From a virus, in IMG/VR virus record IMGVR_UViG_3300022200_008240, positions 1-27,003 of that record: DNA of 27,003 nucleotides, one strand, 5' to 3'. A program made the translations under genes and the position numbers. Below are positions 14,910-22,641 of the stretch, in pieces. The notes below the pieces were generated by a model. It did not search any database. It saw only the letters and a program-made list of their open reading frames with translations, and was not told the DNA's origin. Position 1 is the first letter of the stretch, and every line of letters starts with the position of its first letter.

Positions 14910-15518
14910 ATGAAAATATTTGGATTAAAAAATAAAACAATATCAAACTTTGAAAAAAGAGGATGGCATTATCTACCTAATATTATTTCACCAACAGAAG
15001 CAATACAAATCAAATATCAAAACTTAATGGGTGCTGTTCATGATCTTGGTGGATTAAAATCTCACCATGATCCTGAAAGAGGTAAAGTAATGTGTTGTTA
15101 TGCTCCACCATCTTCTGTTTTTGTGGTTCGTAGAGTTAAACCAATTCTTGAAAATATACTTGGAGAAGAATTAATTCCATCATATTGGTTTACAACAACA
15201 TATCATAATAAAGGTTTTATGGTTAGACATACTGATAGACCTTCTTGCGAAGTATCAGTTACTATGAATATAGATGGAACAGTAGATTGGCCTATACAAC
15301 TTCAAGATCTTCAAGGAAAAAGAAGAAAAGTAGTAACTCCTATTGGGCATGGATTAGCATACCTTGGAATAAAAGTTCCCCACTGGAGAGCACCTCTTCG
15401 ATGTAAAGAAGGTGATCAGTTTATGCAATTATTTTTGCATTATGTTAGAAAGAGTGGTCCATGTGCTGACTATGCTTATGATAAAAATCAAAAATGTTAT
15501 AATCTTTTAAATCAATAA
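14910..15518 (+). CDS. 2OG-Fe(II) oxygenase-like protein, plus strand
   Basis: This encodes 202 residues. The core double-stranded beta-helix shows FMVRHTDRPSCEVSVTMNID, with the HxD metal pair H107/D109, and VPHWRAP with the distal H158. FMQLFLHYV forms a late strand. The Arg/Lys that normally binds 2-oxoglutarate about ten residues after the distal His is not obvious; G-D-Q170 occupies the region, although R160/R164 and K166 are nearby. Similar proteins are annotated as 2OG oxygenases in cyanophages; the substrate is unknown. This is the only plus-strand gene of the window. It has its own sigma70-type promoter and no clear Shine-Dalgarno. Its 3' end overlaps the convergent gene by 7 nt without a terminator. 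The orientation suggests separate acquisition or early expression. Confidence 0.82.
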   Translation: MKIFGLKNKTISNFEKRGWHYLPNIISPTEAIQIKYQNLMGAVHDLGGLKSHHDPERGKVMCCYAPPSSVFVVRRVKPILENILGEELIPSYWFTTTYHNKGFMVRHTDRPSCEVSVTMNIDGTVDWPIQLQDLQGKRRKVVTPIGHGLAYLGIKVPHWRAPLRCKEGDQFMQLFLHYVRKSGPCADYAYDKNQKCYNLLNQ

Positions 15519-16171
15519 GCTTGAATTCCATACTTTTCCGATATTGCTTTATCCTGATCTTCTTTTGTTGGAACACCTTCAACTCTCATCCAACAAACAC
15601 TTGCGATTCTTTCTCCAGAAATAACTGGTTGAACACCATGAAGATAATGATGTGTTGATGGAAAGGCAATAAACAATCCCGGTTCTGGTTTTATACTAAT
15701 ATTCCATGCAGGAAAAACAAATTCCCCACCTTCAAAATCATCATTTAAAAAAAGAACCGTTGATAAGTCTCTATCAATAGTCTTTTTCCATTGTTGTGTT
15801 CCATCAGGATTTGTCCATAATCCTTCGCCGTCATAGTGAGGTTTATAGTGTCCACCTTTTTCATAATAAAGGAACTGTGGTATTTCACTATCCTTGACTT
15901 TAAATTGATAAAATGGATTAATCACATTTTTAACAATGTCTTCATAAAGACATTGAACTTCTGTTATAATTGGACTTATATCAGCACACAAAACATCTCT
16001 TACTTTAGGATCTATTTTGTGCTCATCTTGTCTAGTATCATTTGATTTCTCTGCATCATAAACACCCATTCTATCTTTGGGTGATTTTTTTACATAATCA
16101 GTTAGATATTTACATCCTTCCTTTGTTACAACATTGCGTTGAATTAATATTTTTCCAAGTAAAATATCCAT
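15512..16171 (-). CDS. Prolyl-4-hydroxylase-like 2OG-Fe(II) oxygenase
   Basis: This encodes 219 residues. FLYYEKGGHYKPHYDGEG carries the HxD pair H112/D114, LSTVLFLNDDFEGGEFVFP is the typical P4H strand, and HGVQPVISGERIASVCW gives distal H178 and the 2OG-binding R188. All catalytic residues of the P4Hc fold are visible, so it should be active; hydroxylation of a peptidyl residue is the usual family reaction. There is no signal peptide. A CATAAATA late motif lies 22 nt before the ATG, so it is probably expressed with virion genes, unlike the plus-strand oxygenase it converges with. No Shine-Dalgarno is seen. The substrate is not evident: the nearby collagen-like tracts have almost no proline. 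Confidence 0.9.
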   Translation of the reverse strand: MDILLGKILIQRNVVTKEGCKYLTDYVKKSPKDRMGVYDAEKSNDTRQDEHKIDPKVRDVLCADISPIITEVQCLYEDIVKNVINPFYQFKVKDSEIPQFLYYEKGGHYKPHYDGEGLWTNPDGTQQWKKTIDRDLSTVLFLNDDFEGGEFVFPAWNISIKPEPGLFIAFPSTHHYLHGVQPVISGERIASVCWMRVEGVPTKEDQDKAISEKYGIQAY

Positions 16172-16192
16172 ATAGAATAATATAGTTTTCAG

Positions 16193-16200
16193 TATTTATG
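16193..16200 (-). promoter_or_regulatory. T4-type late promoter motif CATAAATA
   Basis: Leftward CATAAATA is followed after 22 nt by the ATG of the prolyl-hydroxylase-like gene. The leader ends ACTATATTATTCTAT before the ATG and is nearly the same as the leader of the GT4-FkbM gene at 22610. Confidence 0.6.
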
Positions 16201-16202
16201 TG

Positions 16203-18164
16203 TTAAGTATGAGTTATTCCATTATCAGAAACTGTTGCTGCCCAATAAGAATTTCCTTTTTGCAACTGCACTCCAGGCAATGACATAGTTTCACTTGAAA
16301 ATTCCATTCTATCAATTACACTTCTACTTCCTGGACTCCATCCACCGGCAATGTATCCAAAATTTTCATTGCAGAATGCATTCAACCCTTCCCTGCCCTC
16401 TGGCATAGAATTTGTTGTATAACTAAATGTTTCAGAAGAAAAATCTAGTCTTTCTATACGACATTGATATGTGGGCCATCCACCACCACCTGCCACATAT
16501 CCATATTCGGGACTTTGAAATGATGCAAATTCTTGTCTTTTTGTAATCATAAAACCAGAATTATTTACTGATTCTGTGGAAAAATCTAACCTATCATATG
16601 TGCTTTTCTCCGATCCCCCAAATGGAGGAGGTCCTTCTCCTCCACAAAAGTATCCATAACTTGGGGTCTTAAGTGAAGACATCCATGCTCTGTCATATGT
16701 TAACATATTTCTAGAAGTTAATACTTCTGTGGACAAATCCATTCTTGTAACTTCATCATCATCTCCTCCAGCGGGTCCAGCACCACCAGCAGTGTAAATA
16801 TAATTATTGTTTGCAAGTGATGTTGTTCTTTTAATTCCAGAACCGCCAAAAGCTGGAGGATTCAATGAAAGATTATCAGTTAAAGTTTCATTACTAAAAT
16901 CCATTCGATCTATTTTGGAACTAGCTTGGGGTTTAGAAAGTCCTCCTATAAAATATCCATAGTTACTATTTCCGGCAGCAGAAAGTTCAGATCTACGTTG
17001 AGCTAACTGAGCATCAATAGGAAGCGTTGTCATCGTTTCGGTTGCATATTCCATCCGATCTATGTTTTGATAAGGAAAACCTGGAAGTTCCCCTCCACCA
17101 TAATATCCATATTTGCCACTTATGCTTTTTCCGTTTTTATCAGTGGATTTTCTAATCCTAGAATTTACTGATTTTCCACCACTAAATGATGCCAACTCAT
17201 TTCTACCTGCTGGCAAATTAAATGTTGATGGAGCTTCTGGTGCAAATGTAGTTTCATTTGAAAAATCAAGACGAGTAATCTTACTATATTCAAAAGATGG
17301 TGGGTGAAATCCACCAGCAAAATAACCATAATCTAACCCACTAACTCCACTCCATGTATTACGCTCTTCAGTAAAACCTATTAGCGCCACCCCTATAGTT
17401 TCACTAGAAAATTCCAAACGATCTATTGTACAAATAAATGCATTTGGCGGATGTTGTCCACCAGCTGCATATCCATAGTTTTTTGTATAGACTGATCCCT
17501 GACCAGATTTAGCAATTGGTAAATTATTCCCTGGTGCTGATGTAGTTTCATTAGAAAAATCTAATCGATCAACAACACAATTATAAGGTGGAGAAGATCC
17601 ACCAAAAAAATAACCATAATCACTGGTGTTGAAAGTAGCAAAAGTTGCTCTAGCACTCGTTAATTGATTTGGTGCAGGAGCTGGAGGAACTGCTACTGTT
17701 TCACTACTAAAATCTATACGATCTATAGTACAAACTTGTCCCAAAGAAACATTGGGATTAGAACGACCGCCCGCAAAATAACCGTATTGTGGACTAAAAA
17801 TTCCTCCCAATCCCCATCTTGCCTGAGTTAATTGACTTCCCGTAAGTGGAGATGTTAATAATTCATTTGAAAAATCTAAACGTGAAATTACATTAGTTCC
17901 AACATATCCAGTTGTAGGATTATATCCGCCAGCAAAATAACCATATAATGAATTACTAATTCCCGTAAGAGAGGAAAAAGCAGTTTGAAGGTTATTACCT
18001 GGTGCTGATGTAGTCTCATTAAATAAATCTATTTTATCAACAATAGTAGTTGGGGTATTTTGAACATCAATTCCACCGCCAAAGTAACCATAGTTGGCAG
18101 ATTCATCTATATTACCTTCTAACTGTTCTACTCTAAAATCAGAAAGACCGAATACTCCTGCCAT
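16203..18164 (-). CDS. Kelch-like repeat (6+6 blade) virion/adhesin-type protein, copy 3
   Basis: This encodes 653 residues starting MAGVFGLSDF. I count six repeats of about 50 residues (NYGYFGGG, LYGYFAGG, QYGYFAGG, DYGYFFGG, NYGYAAGG, DYGYFAGG). A linker (SRIRKSTDKNGKSISG near residue 335) follows, then six more repeats (KYGYYGGG, NYGYFIGG, NYIYTAGG, SYGYFCGG, EYGYVAGG, NFGYIAGG). Each repeat has a GG strand, a variable loop, then a [ILM]DRxDFSxET-like strand and a loop often containing a basic residue, which is the kelch layout. Two six-bladed propellers are likely. The role is probably tail-fibre or surface binding; this is inferred from neighbours. Repeats here are the most diverged of the three paralogues in both halves. 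A CTAAATA motif precedes the gene. Confidence 0.82.
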   Translation of the reverse strand: MAGVFGLSDFRVEQLEGNIDESANYGYFGGGIDVQNTPTTIVDKIDLFNETTSAPGNNLQTAFSSLTGISNSLYGYFAGGYNPTTGYVGTNVISRLDFSNELLTSPLTGSQLTQARWGLGGIFSPQYGYFAGGRSNPNVSLGQVCTIDRIDFSSETVAVPPAPAPNQLTSARATFATFNTSDYGYFFGGSSPPYNCVVDRLDFSNETTSAPGNNLPIAKSGQGSVYTKNYGYAAGGQHPPNAFICTIDRLEFSSETIGVALIGFTEERNTWSGVSGLDYGYFAGGFHPPSFEYSKITRLDFSNETTFAPEAPSTFNLPAGRNELASFSGGKSVNSRIRKSTDKNGKSISGKYGYYGGGELPGFPYQNIDRMEYATETMTTLPIDAQLAQRRSELSAAGNSNYGYFIGGLSKPQASSKIDRMDFSNETLTDNLSLNPPAFGGSGIKRTTSLANNNYIYTAGGAGPAGGDDDEVTRMDLSTEVLTSRNMLTYDRAWMSSLKTPSYGYFCGGEGPPPFGGSEKSTYDRLDFSTESVNNSGFMITKRQEFASFQSPEYGYVAGGGGWPTYQCRIERLDFSSETFSYTTNSMPEGREGLNAFCNENFGYIAGGWSPGSRSVIDRMEFSSETMSLPGVQLQKGNSYWAATVSDNGITHT

Positions 18165-18183
18165 TTATCTTATCACTTTTTTA

Positions 18184-18190
18184 TATTTAG
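18184..18190 (-). promoter_or_regulatory. Late-type promoter motif CTAAATA
   Basis: Leftward CTAAATA lies 19 nt before the ATG at 18164; its TAA is also the stop codon (18187-18189) of the preceding kelch-like gene. Confidence 0.45.
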
Positions 18191-20106
18191 ACCGCAATGT
18201 CTGATGGGAAACAATGAGAAGCGCGTACAGAAGGACTTGACATTGTTGTTGATGGAGATGTACTAGTATTTGTGGAAAATTCATACCTATCCATTCGATT
18301 TAGAGTAGTTGGTGGTCTGTATCCAGGTCCTATGTAACCATAATGTTTGGATAACCCTACGGTAAGATCCATTCTTCCTACGGGAGCAGGACAATATGTC
18401 CCTCCTGGAGAAAATGTTTCTGTTTCCATATCAAATTTATTTGCTACATTTAAATAACTGCTAGTATAGAGACCATTACCACCAAAGATATATCCATAAC
18501 TTCCTACAAGATCTTTACCTCCAGCCGTGCCCTGTACTCTATATGTAGTGGGAACTGGAGCAATACTAGTTGTTTCAGTTGAAAATTCTAAACGATCTAT
18601 AATACTCGCTCTAACTGGAGGTAATCCTGGAGTTTGTCCCATAGAAAACCATCCATAATAAGGAGAAGAAAAATTAGCTACACCACTTGGGGTTCGAGTT
18701 GTGGATACTGATATTATATTTGCTATAATTGTATCAGTATCTGTTGATTTATCGTATCTATTACCATTCGTTTCATTCTGTCTGGTAGAATATCCATAGT
18801 GATTATTACTAAAAGAACTTCCTGTTCCTGCTGCTGAAAGCTTATCTAAAGCACTTCTAGTATCATTCTTAAATTCATATCTATCCAAAATTGTTGTTCC
18901 GGTTTTTACTTGATATCCATAATCAATACTTGTAAATATACTACCATGAGGTTGTGCTGTACCAGCCATATCTGTTGGTGGGGTAGTTTGAGTTTCAGTC
19001 GCATAATCGATTATATTTCTTTGCCCAGGAGCACTTCCAGAAGGAAGTCCGTTCATCAAATAAAAACCGTATCCACTGACAGAACTTCCAGTTTTATCAG
19101 TTGTTCGTCTTATTCTTGTTTGTCTGCCAGAAACTCCTGCTACAGAATTTCTTGCTTGAGTTAAATTTGCTCCATGAACTGGTGGTCCTACTACAGTTTC
19201 ATTAGAAAAATCAATGCGGTCAATGGTACAAAAACGTGATCCGTCAAAACCACCACCAAAATAACCATAATTGGAACTAAAAACTCCTGCTGAACCTTGT
19301 CTACTTACAGATAAAGTACCTCCTATCTCTAATACAGTTTCACTAGAAAAATCAATGCGATCAATGGTGCAAACATAAGGTGGAGAAGAACCACCTGCAA
19401 AATAACCATAATCTGAACCAGAAACTCCTGCGGAAGTAGATATTGTTTTAGTTAGATTATTTCCTGGTGCAACTGTAGTTTCGGTAAAAAAATCAATGCG
19501 ATCAATAGTATTTTTATAACCGCCAGATATTGGATTGTCACCCCCAGCAAAGTAACCATAATTGGAACTAAAAACTCCTTCTAAAGCATTTCTTGCTTGA
19601 GTTAATTGACTTCCTACTGGTGGTACTGCTACAGTTTCACTAGAAAAATCGATGCGGTCAATAGTGCAAACACGATCTGGAGTAAGAGCAGGATCACGAC
19701 CACCAGCATAATAACCATAATCTGAACCAGAAACTCCTGCTAAAGCATTTCTTGCTTGAGTTAATTGACTTCCTACTGGTGGTACTGCTACAGTTTCATT
19801 AGAAAAATCAATACGGTCAACTTCATCCGTAACGCCAACTCCTGGAAAACCACCACCAAAATAACCATAACCATAATCGGAACCGGAAGTTGATATTGTA
19901 TTAGTGATTGCTCTAGTTAATGATGATCCAGGTAGTGATACAGTCTCATTAGAAAAATCAATACGGTCAATGGTACAAACAACAGGTCCTGGAGTAGAAC
20001 CACCACCAAAGTAACCATAGTTAGCAGACTCCGGCCAAGTATTGTCTACTTGTTTGTCATATAATTTACTACTATTTGTCCTGAGACCGAATATATCTCC
20101 TGGCAT
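18187..20106 (-). CDS. Kelch-like repeat (6+6 blade) virion/adhesin-type protein, copy 2
   Basis: This encodes 639 residues starting MPGDIFGLRTNSSK. The first six repeats (residues about 28-330) are close copies: [SN]xYGYFxGG, a variable loop, CTIDRIDFSxETV, then PVGSQLTQARNALAGVS. The linker TRIRRTTDKTGSSVSG follows. The last six repeats (YGFYLMNG, DYGYQVKTG, HYGYSTRQ, YYGWFSMGQ, SYGYIFGG, HYGYIGPG) are strongly diverged and often lose the GG. Thus one half looks recently homogenised and the other does not. Two six-bladed kelch-like propellers are likely; a surface-binding role is inferred. It begins 4 nt after the stop of the unknown protein gene, so the two are probably co-expressed. DNA of its first half is nearly identical in places to the paralogue at 22642-24633. 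Confidence 0.82.
   Translation of the reverse strand: MPGDIFGLRTNSSKLYDKQVDNTWPESANYGYFGGGSTPGPVVCTIDRIDFSNETVSLPGSSLTRAITNTISTSGSDYGYGYFGGGFPGVGVTDEVDRIDFSNETVAVPPVGSQLTQARNALAGVSGSDYGYYAGGRDPALTPDRVCTIDRIDFSSETVAVPPVGSQLTQARNALEGVFSSNYGYFAGGDNPISGGYKNTIDRIDFFTETTVAPGNNLTKTISTSAGVSGSDYGYFAGGSSPPYVCTIDRIDFSSETVLEIGGTLSVSRQGSAGVFSSNYGYFGGGFDGSRFCTIDRIDFSNETVVGPPVHGANLTQARNSVAGVSGRQTRIRRTTDKTGSSVSGYGFYLMNGLPSGSAPGQRNIIDYATETQTTPPTDMAGTAQPHGSIFTSIDYGYQVKTGTTILDRYEFKNDTRSALDKLSAAGTGSSFSNNHYGYSTRQNETNGNRYDKSTDTDTIIANIISVSTTRTPSGVANFSSPYYGWFSMGQTPGLPPVRASIIDRLEFSTETTSIAPVPTTYRVQGTAGGKDLVGSYGYIFGGNGLYTSSYLNVANKFDMETETFSPGGTYCPAPVGRMDLTVGLSKHYGYIGPGYRPPTTLNRMDRYEFSTNTSTSPSTTMSSPSVRASHCFPSDIAV
19147..19227 (-). 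repeat. Segment shared almost exactly with 23416-23496
   Basis: These 81 nt in kelch-like copy 2 match 23416-23496 in copy 1 at 80 positions: 55 identical, one mismatch, 25 identical. It encodes a repeat core with GPPVHGANLTQAR. It indicates recent exchange or duplication between paralogues about 4.3 kb apart. Confidence 0.9.
19581..19798 (-). repeat. Direct repeat within kelch-like copy 2 (59 nt, 159-nt period)
   Basis: The 59 nt at 19581-19639 recur exactly at 19740-19798, a spacing of 159 nt or 53 codons, which is one blade. This supports expansion or homogenisation by whole-blade units. Confidence 0.9.
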
Positions 20107-20110
20107 TTAA

Positions 20111-20956
20111 TTACTGGCGTAGATCGTTATTAAAAAGTGGTACCTTTTCTTGTTCTAATTGCTTTGTTTCTTCTTTACCCCCAAGAAGTTTTTCTGTCAT
20201 CCCACTGATTTCTTCAATGCCAGAAGCAACATGCTTTTGAAGGCTCTCAAGGAATTCCCTTGCGTTTGTTGGGTCAGCATATCCTTCCTTAATTCTATTA
20301 ACATCATCATCAAGAACAGTTGGTGCCGTTGCTCTTCTCATAGAACGAATATTTCCACCTGACACACCAGTTTGTGCTGCTAGTAAATCATCAAGTGCTT
20401 GGTTTGCAAATCTTCTTTCCCAATAAACTGGTTGGTCGGCATCAAATTCTGCTTTGGTTGGAGGATGACCACCATTTAACTCAATAAGTCTTTCAATAAC
20501 TTTATCGAAAAAAGATAGTTCATCAATTTGTGCCTTGAACCCAGAATTCAATCCATCAATAAAACGATGAAAATGAAACTCGTCAATATCATACCAACAA
20601 AGTTCTTCTCCACCATCTCTGGTTTTCCACCAAATTGGTTTTGATTTATCTTTACCTTCCCATTTGAAATGAAATTCCCTAGCATGTTTTTTTGCTTCTT
20701 GAATGCTGGAAAGTAATCCTTCGGCAACAGACTTTCTATTAATAATTGCTGCTTTAAATGCCGATGGAATTGTAAAGTTGTCATGAATAATAAACTTTTC
20801 AATTTGGAAATTTGATCTTCCCTGTGCTAATTCAATTTCAGATGCTCTCCAACGATTACATTCAGAAAGAGCTTTTAATGTAAATTCTTTATTTTTTTCT
20901 TCATCTAAAACATCTTCTGCTTTAGCCAGTGCAAATTCATTGTAATTATCAGACAT
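20111..20956 (-). CDS. Phage protein of unknown function
   Basis: This encodes 281 residues beginning MSDNYNEFALAKAEDVLDEEKNK. It is mainly helical and charged. It contains a Trp/His-rich central part (HFKWEGKDKSKPIWWKTRDGG, then WYDIDEFHFHRFIDGL near residue 125), an HPPTKAEFDADQPVYW stretch, and a C-terminal helical region ending NNDLRQ. No signal peptide, membrane segment or enzyme motif is recognised. It has a GGAG Shine-Dalgarno close to the ATG, and a CTAAATA motif about 33 nt upstream. It lies 4 nt before kelch-like copy 2, so it may help assemble or attach that protein; this is a guess from position. It could equally be a conserved virion protein. Confidence 0.78.
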   Translation of the reverse strand: MSDNYNEFALAKAEDVLDEEKNKEFTLKALSECNRWRASEIELAQGRSNFQIEKFIIHDNFTIPSAFKAAIINRKSVAEGLLSSIQEAKKHAREFHFKWEGKDKSKPIWWKTRDGGEELCWYDIDEFHFHRFIDGLNSGFKAQIDELSFFDKVIERLIELNGGHPPTKAEFDADQPVYWERRFANQALDDLLAAQTGVSGGNIRSMRRATAPTVLDDDVNRIKEGYADPTNAREFLESLQKHVASGIEEISGMTEKLLGGKEETKQLEQEKVPLFNNDLRQ

Positions 20957-20978
20957 AAAACTCCGTTAAATTATGATG

Positions 20979-22610
20979 TCAACTTGATTTATTTAGGTTG
21001 TTGTTTTTGGCAAAAAATAATCCGGAACAATCATTTTCCCATTCAAGGTCTATTGTAAAATTTTTATTTTTTAAGAATGAAACTAAATTATTGATGTTAA
21101 ATTTTGAAGTTACGTTGTTATGAAATTCCCCAACAATTTCATTGACTTTATGTAGAAGTTTCGAGTTCATAATAATTTCAAACTCCGATCCCTCTGTATC
21201 TATTTTTATTAATCGCACTCTTTCCAATTGATTTAAAATATCATCTAAAGATATGCACCGTACCTTTTGAATCGAATAATTTTTATATCCTTCTTGTTTA
21301 ATATTGTATAATGTATTCATACCAGTATTCCACTTTGTTGGATATGAATAAAGATCTACTTCATTAGCATTGTGTCCATAGACTGCCATATTAAAAGTTC
21401 TAACACCGGAATAACTTTCCAAATTTTTTTGTAATAAGTTATAATTTTCTTTTTCTGGTTCAAAAGAAACAACATTTTTACATCCAAGATCAAGACACAA
21501 TTTTGAAAAAGATCCGCGATGTGCTCCAATATCAATTACAACATCAGTAGATTTTAAATTTTTAATTTGATAATCATTTTTAATATAAACATTATTAAAA
21601 ATAATTTCATCCATAGTCATTCTTTCAAAAATAAAAATTGGAATTTTTTTTGTTATAACATCTATATAATATTTCCATTTATTTGATATTATTTTCCAAT
21701 TATAATTTTTTGTGGCATACATTGATATTTTTTTTGATATATCATTATATTCATCTCTAACCTTATCAAATGCCGAAAGAGCACGAATTACTTCCTCGGC
21801 AAAGTTTTTATGAAAAGTTTCATCAGGAATCCAACCTCTTAAAGTATTCTGTCCTGACATTGGAATATATTTACCCATCCAGTTAGAAGTCTCTGGAAGT
21901 GCTCCCATGCCTGTTGTAATAGGAAAGCATCCACAAGACATTGCTTCTGCCAAAGACACGCAGAAGGTTTCCTCCCAGACATTAGGATGGATATAAAAAG
22001 CAGCATCCTGAATATGAGAAAGAAGTTCTTCTCTATCAATACAAGGAGAATATTCGACACCAGGAAGTTCTTTAAGTTCTTTATAAACAGGAATAAATGG
22101 TGATGGTTCTAGTCCATTTGGTCCAGTGACAGTTTCATTATCCCCTTCGCCTGGTTGAATATCTCCATAAAGAGACATGGAAGAAAATACTTTGAGTTTT
22201 GCATCTGGATGATGCTTAATAACTTCTTTCCAAATAGGAACCAAAGGAGCAACTCCTTTGTGTGGTGCCGAAAAGAAAATACAAGTCTTTGACTTTGGTT
22301 TTCCAGATGGACGAAACATCTCATGCACTCCATTTGGAATAACATGAAGTTTCTCTGCTGGTGCTCTGTTATACTTTATAAACTGCTCCCTTTCCCAATT
22401 TGAAACGCAAACGATTCCATCAACTTTATCCACATGTTGTGGAAGATCTTTGTGTCCCATCTGGTCACAATTATCATGTGCCCAGATAATTTTATATTTT
22501 TTATCTGACTTTATAATTTCATGCGTTGTTCTCTGCACATCAACATTTTCTGGAAAAGTATAATGTTGAGAAAGATAATGAAAAGAACTTTCAGTCGCAC
22601 CAGATTTCAT
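20979..22610 (-). CDS. GT4 glycosyltransferase fused to FkbM-type methyltransferase
   Basis: This encodes 543 residues. Residues about 40-320 are a GT4 (GT-B) transferase: IIWAHDNCDQ near 41, CVSNWEREQFI near 68, IPNGVHEMF at 91-99, and the donor-site EX7E motif E214-E222 in EETFCVSLAEAMSCG. The N-terminal Rossmann half is short (about 100 residues). Residues about 330-530 are an FkbM-family methyltransferase: VVIDIGAHRGSFS at 357-369, SFEPEKENY at 382-390, IKIDTEGSEFEII at 468-480. The pairing suggests addition of a sugar and its O-methylation by one polypeptide. A GATAAATA late motif lies 22 nt before the ATG, in the same arrangement and leader as the prolyl-hydroxylase-like gene. No Shine-Dalgarno is seen. 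The acceptor is unknown. Confidence 0.87.
   Translation of the reverse strand: MKSGATESSFHYLSQHYTFPENVDVQRTTHEIIKSDKKYKIIWAHDNCDQMGHKDLPQHVDKVDGIVCVSNWEREQFIKYNRAPAEKLHVIPNGVHEMFRPSGKPKSKTCIFFSAPHKGVAPLVPIWKEVIKHHPDAKLKVFSSMSLYGDIQPGEGDNETVTGPNGLEPSPFIPVYKELKELPGVEYSPCIDREELLSHIQDAAFYIHPNVWEETFCVSLAEAMSCGCFPITTGMGALPETSNWMGKYIPMSGQNTLRGWIPDETFHKNFAEEVIRALSAFDKVRDEYNDISKKISMYATKNYNWKIISNKWKYYIDVITKKIPIFIFERMTMDEIIFNNVYIKNDYQIKNLKSTDVVIDIGAHRGSFSKLCLDLGCKNVVSFEPEKENYNLLQKNLESYSGVRTFNMAVYGHNANEVDLYSYPTKWNTGMNTLYNIKQEGYKNYSIQKVRCISLDDILNQLERVRLIKIDTEGSEFEIIMNSKLLHKVNEIVGEFHNNVTSKFNINNLVSFLKNKNFTIDLEWENDCSGLFFAKNNNLNKSS
20990..20996 (-). promoter_or_regulatory. Possible late-type promoter motif CTAAATA
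   Basis: Leftward CTAAATA, inside the last codons of the GT4-FkbM gene, lies 33 nt before the ATG at 20956. AT-rich coding sequence makes a chance match possible. Confidence 0.3.
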
Positions 22611-22631
22611 ATAGAATAATGTAGTTTTGAT

Positions 22632-22639
22632 TATTTATC
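22632..22639 (-). promoter_or_regulatory. T4-type late promoter motif GATAAATA
   Basis: Leftward GATAAATA follows the stop of kelch-like copy 1 by 2 nt and stands 22 nt before the ATG of the GT4-FkbM gene. The spacing and leader match those of the motif at 16193-16200. Confidence 0.6.
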
Positions 22640-22641
22640 AG

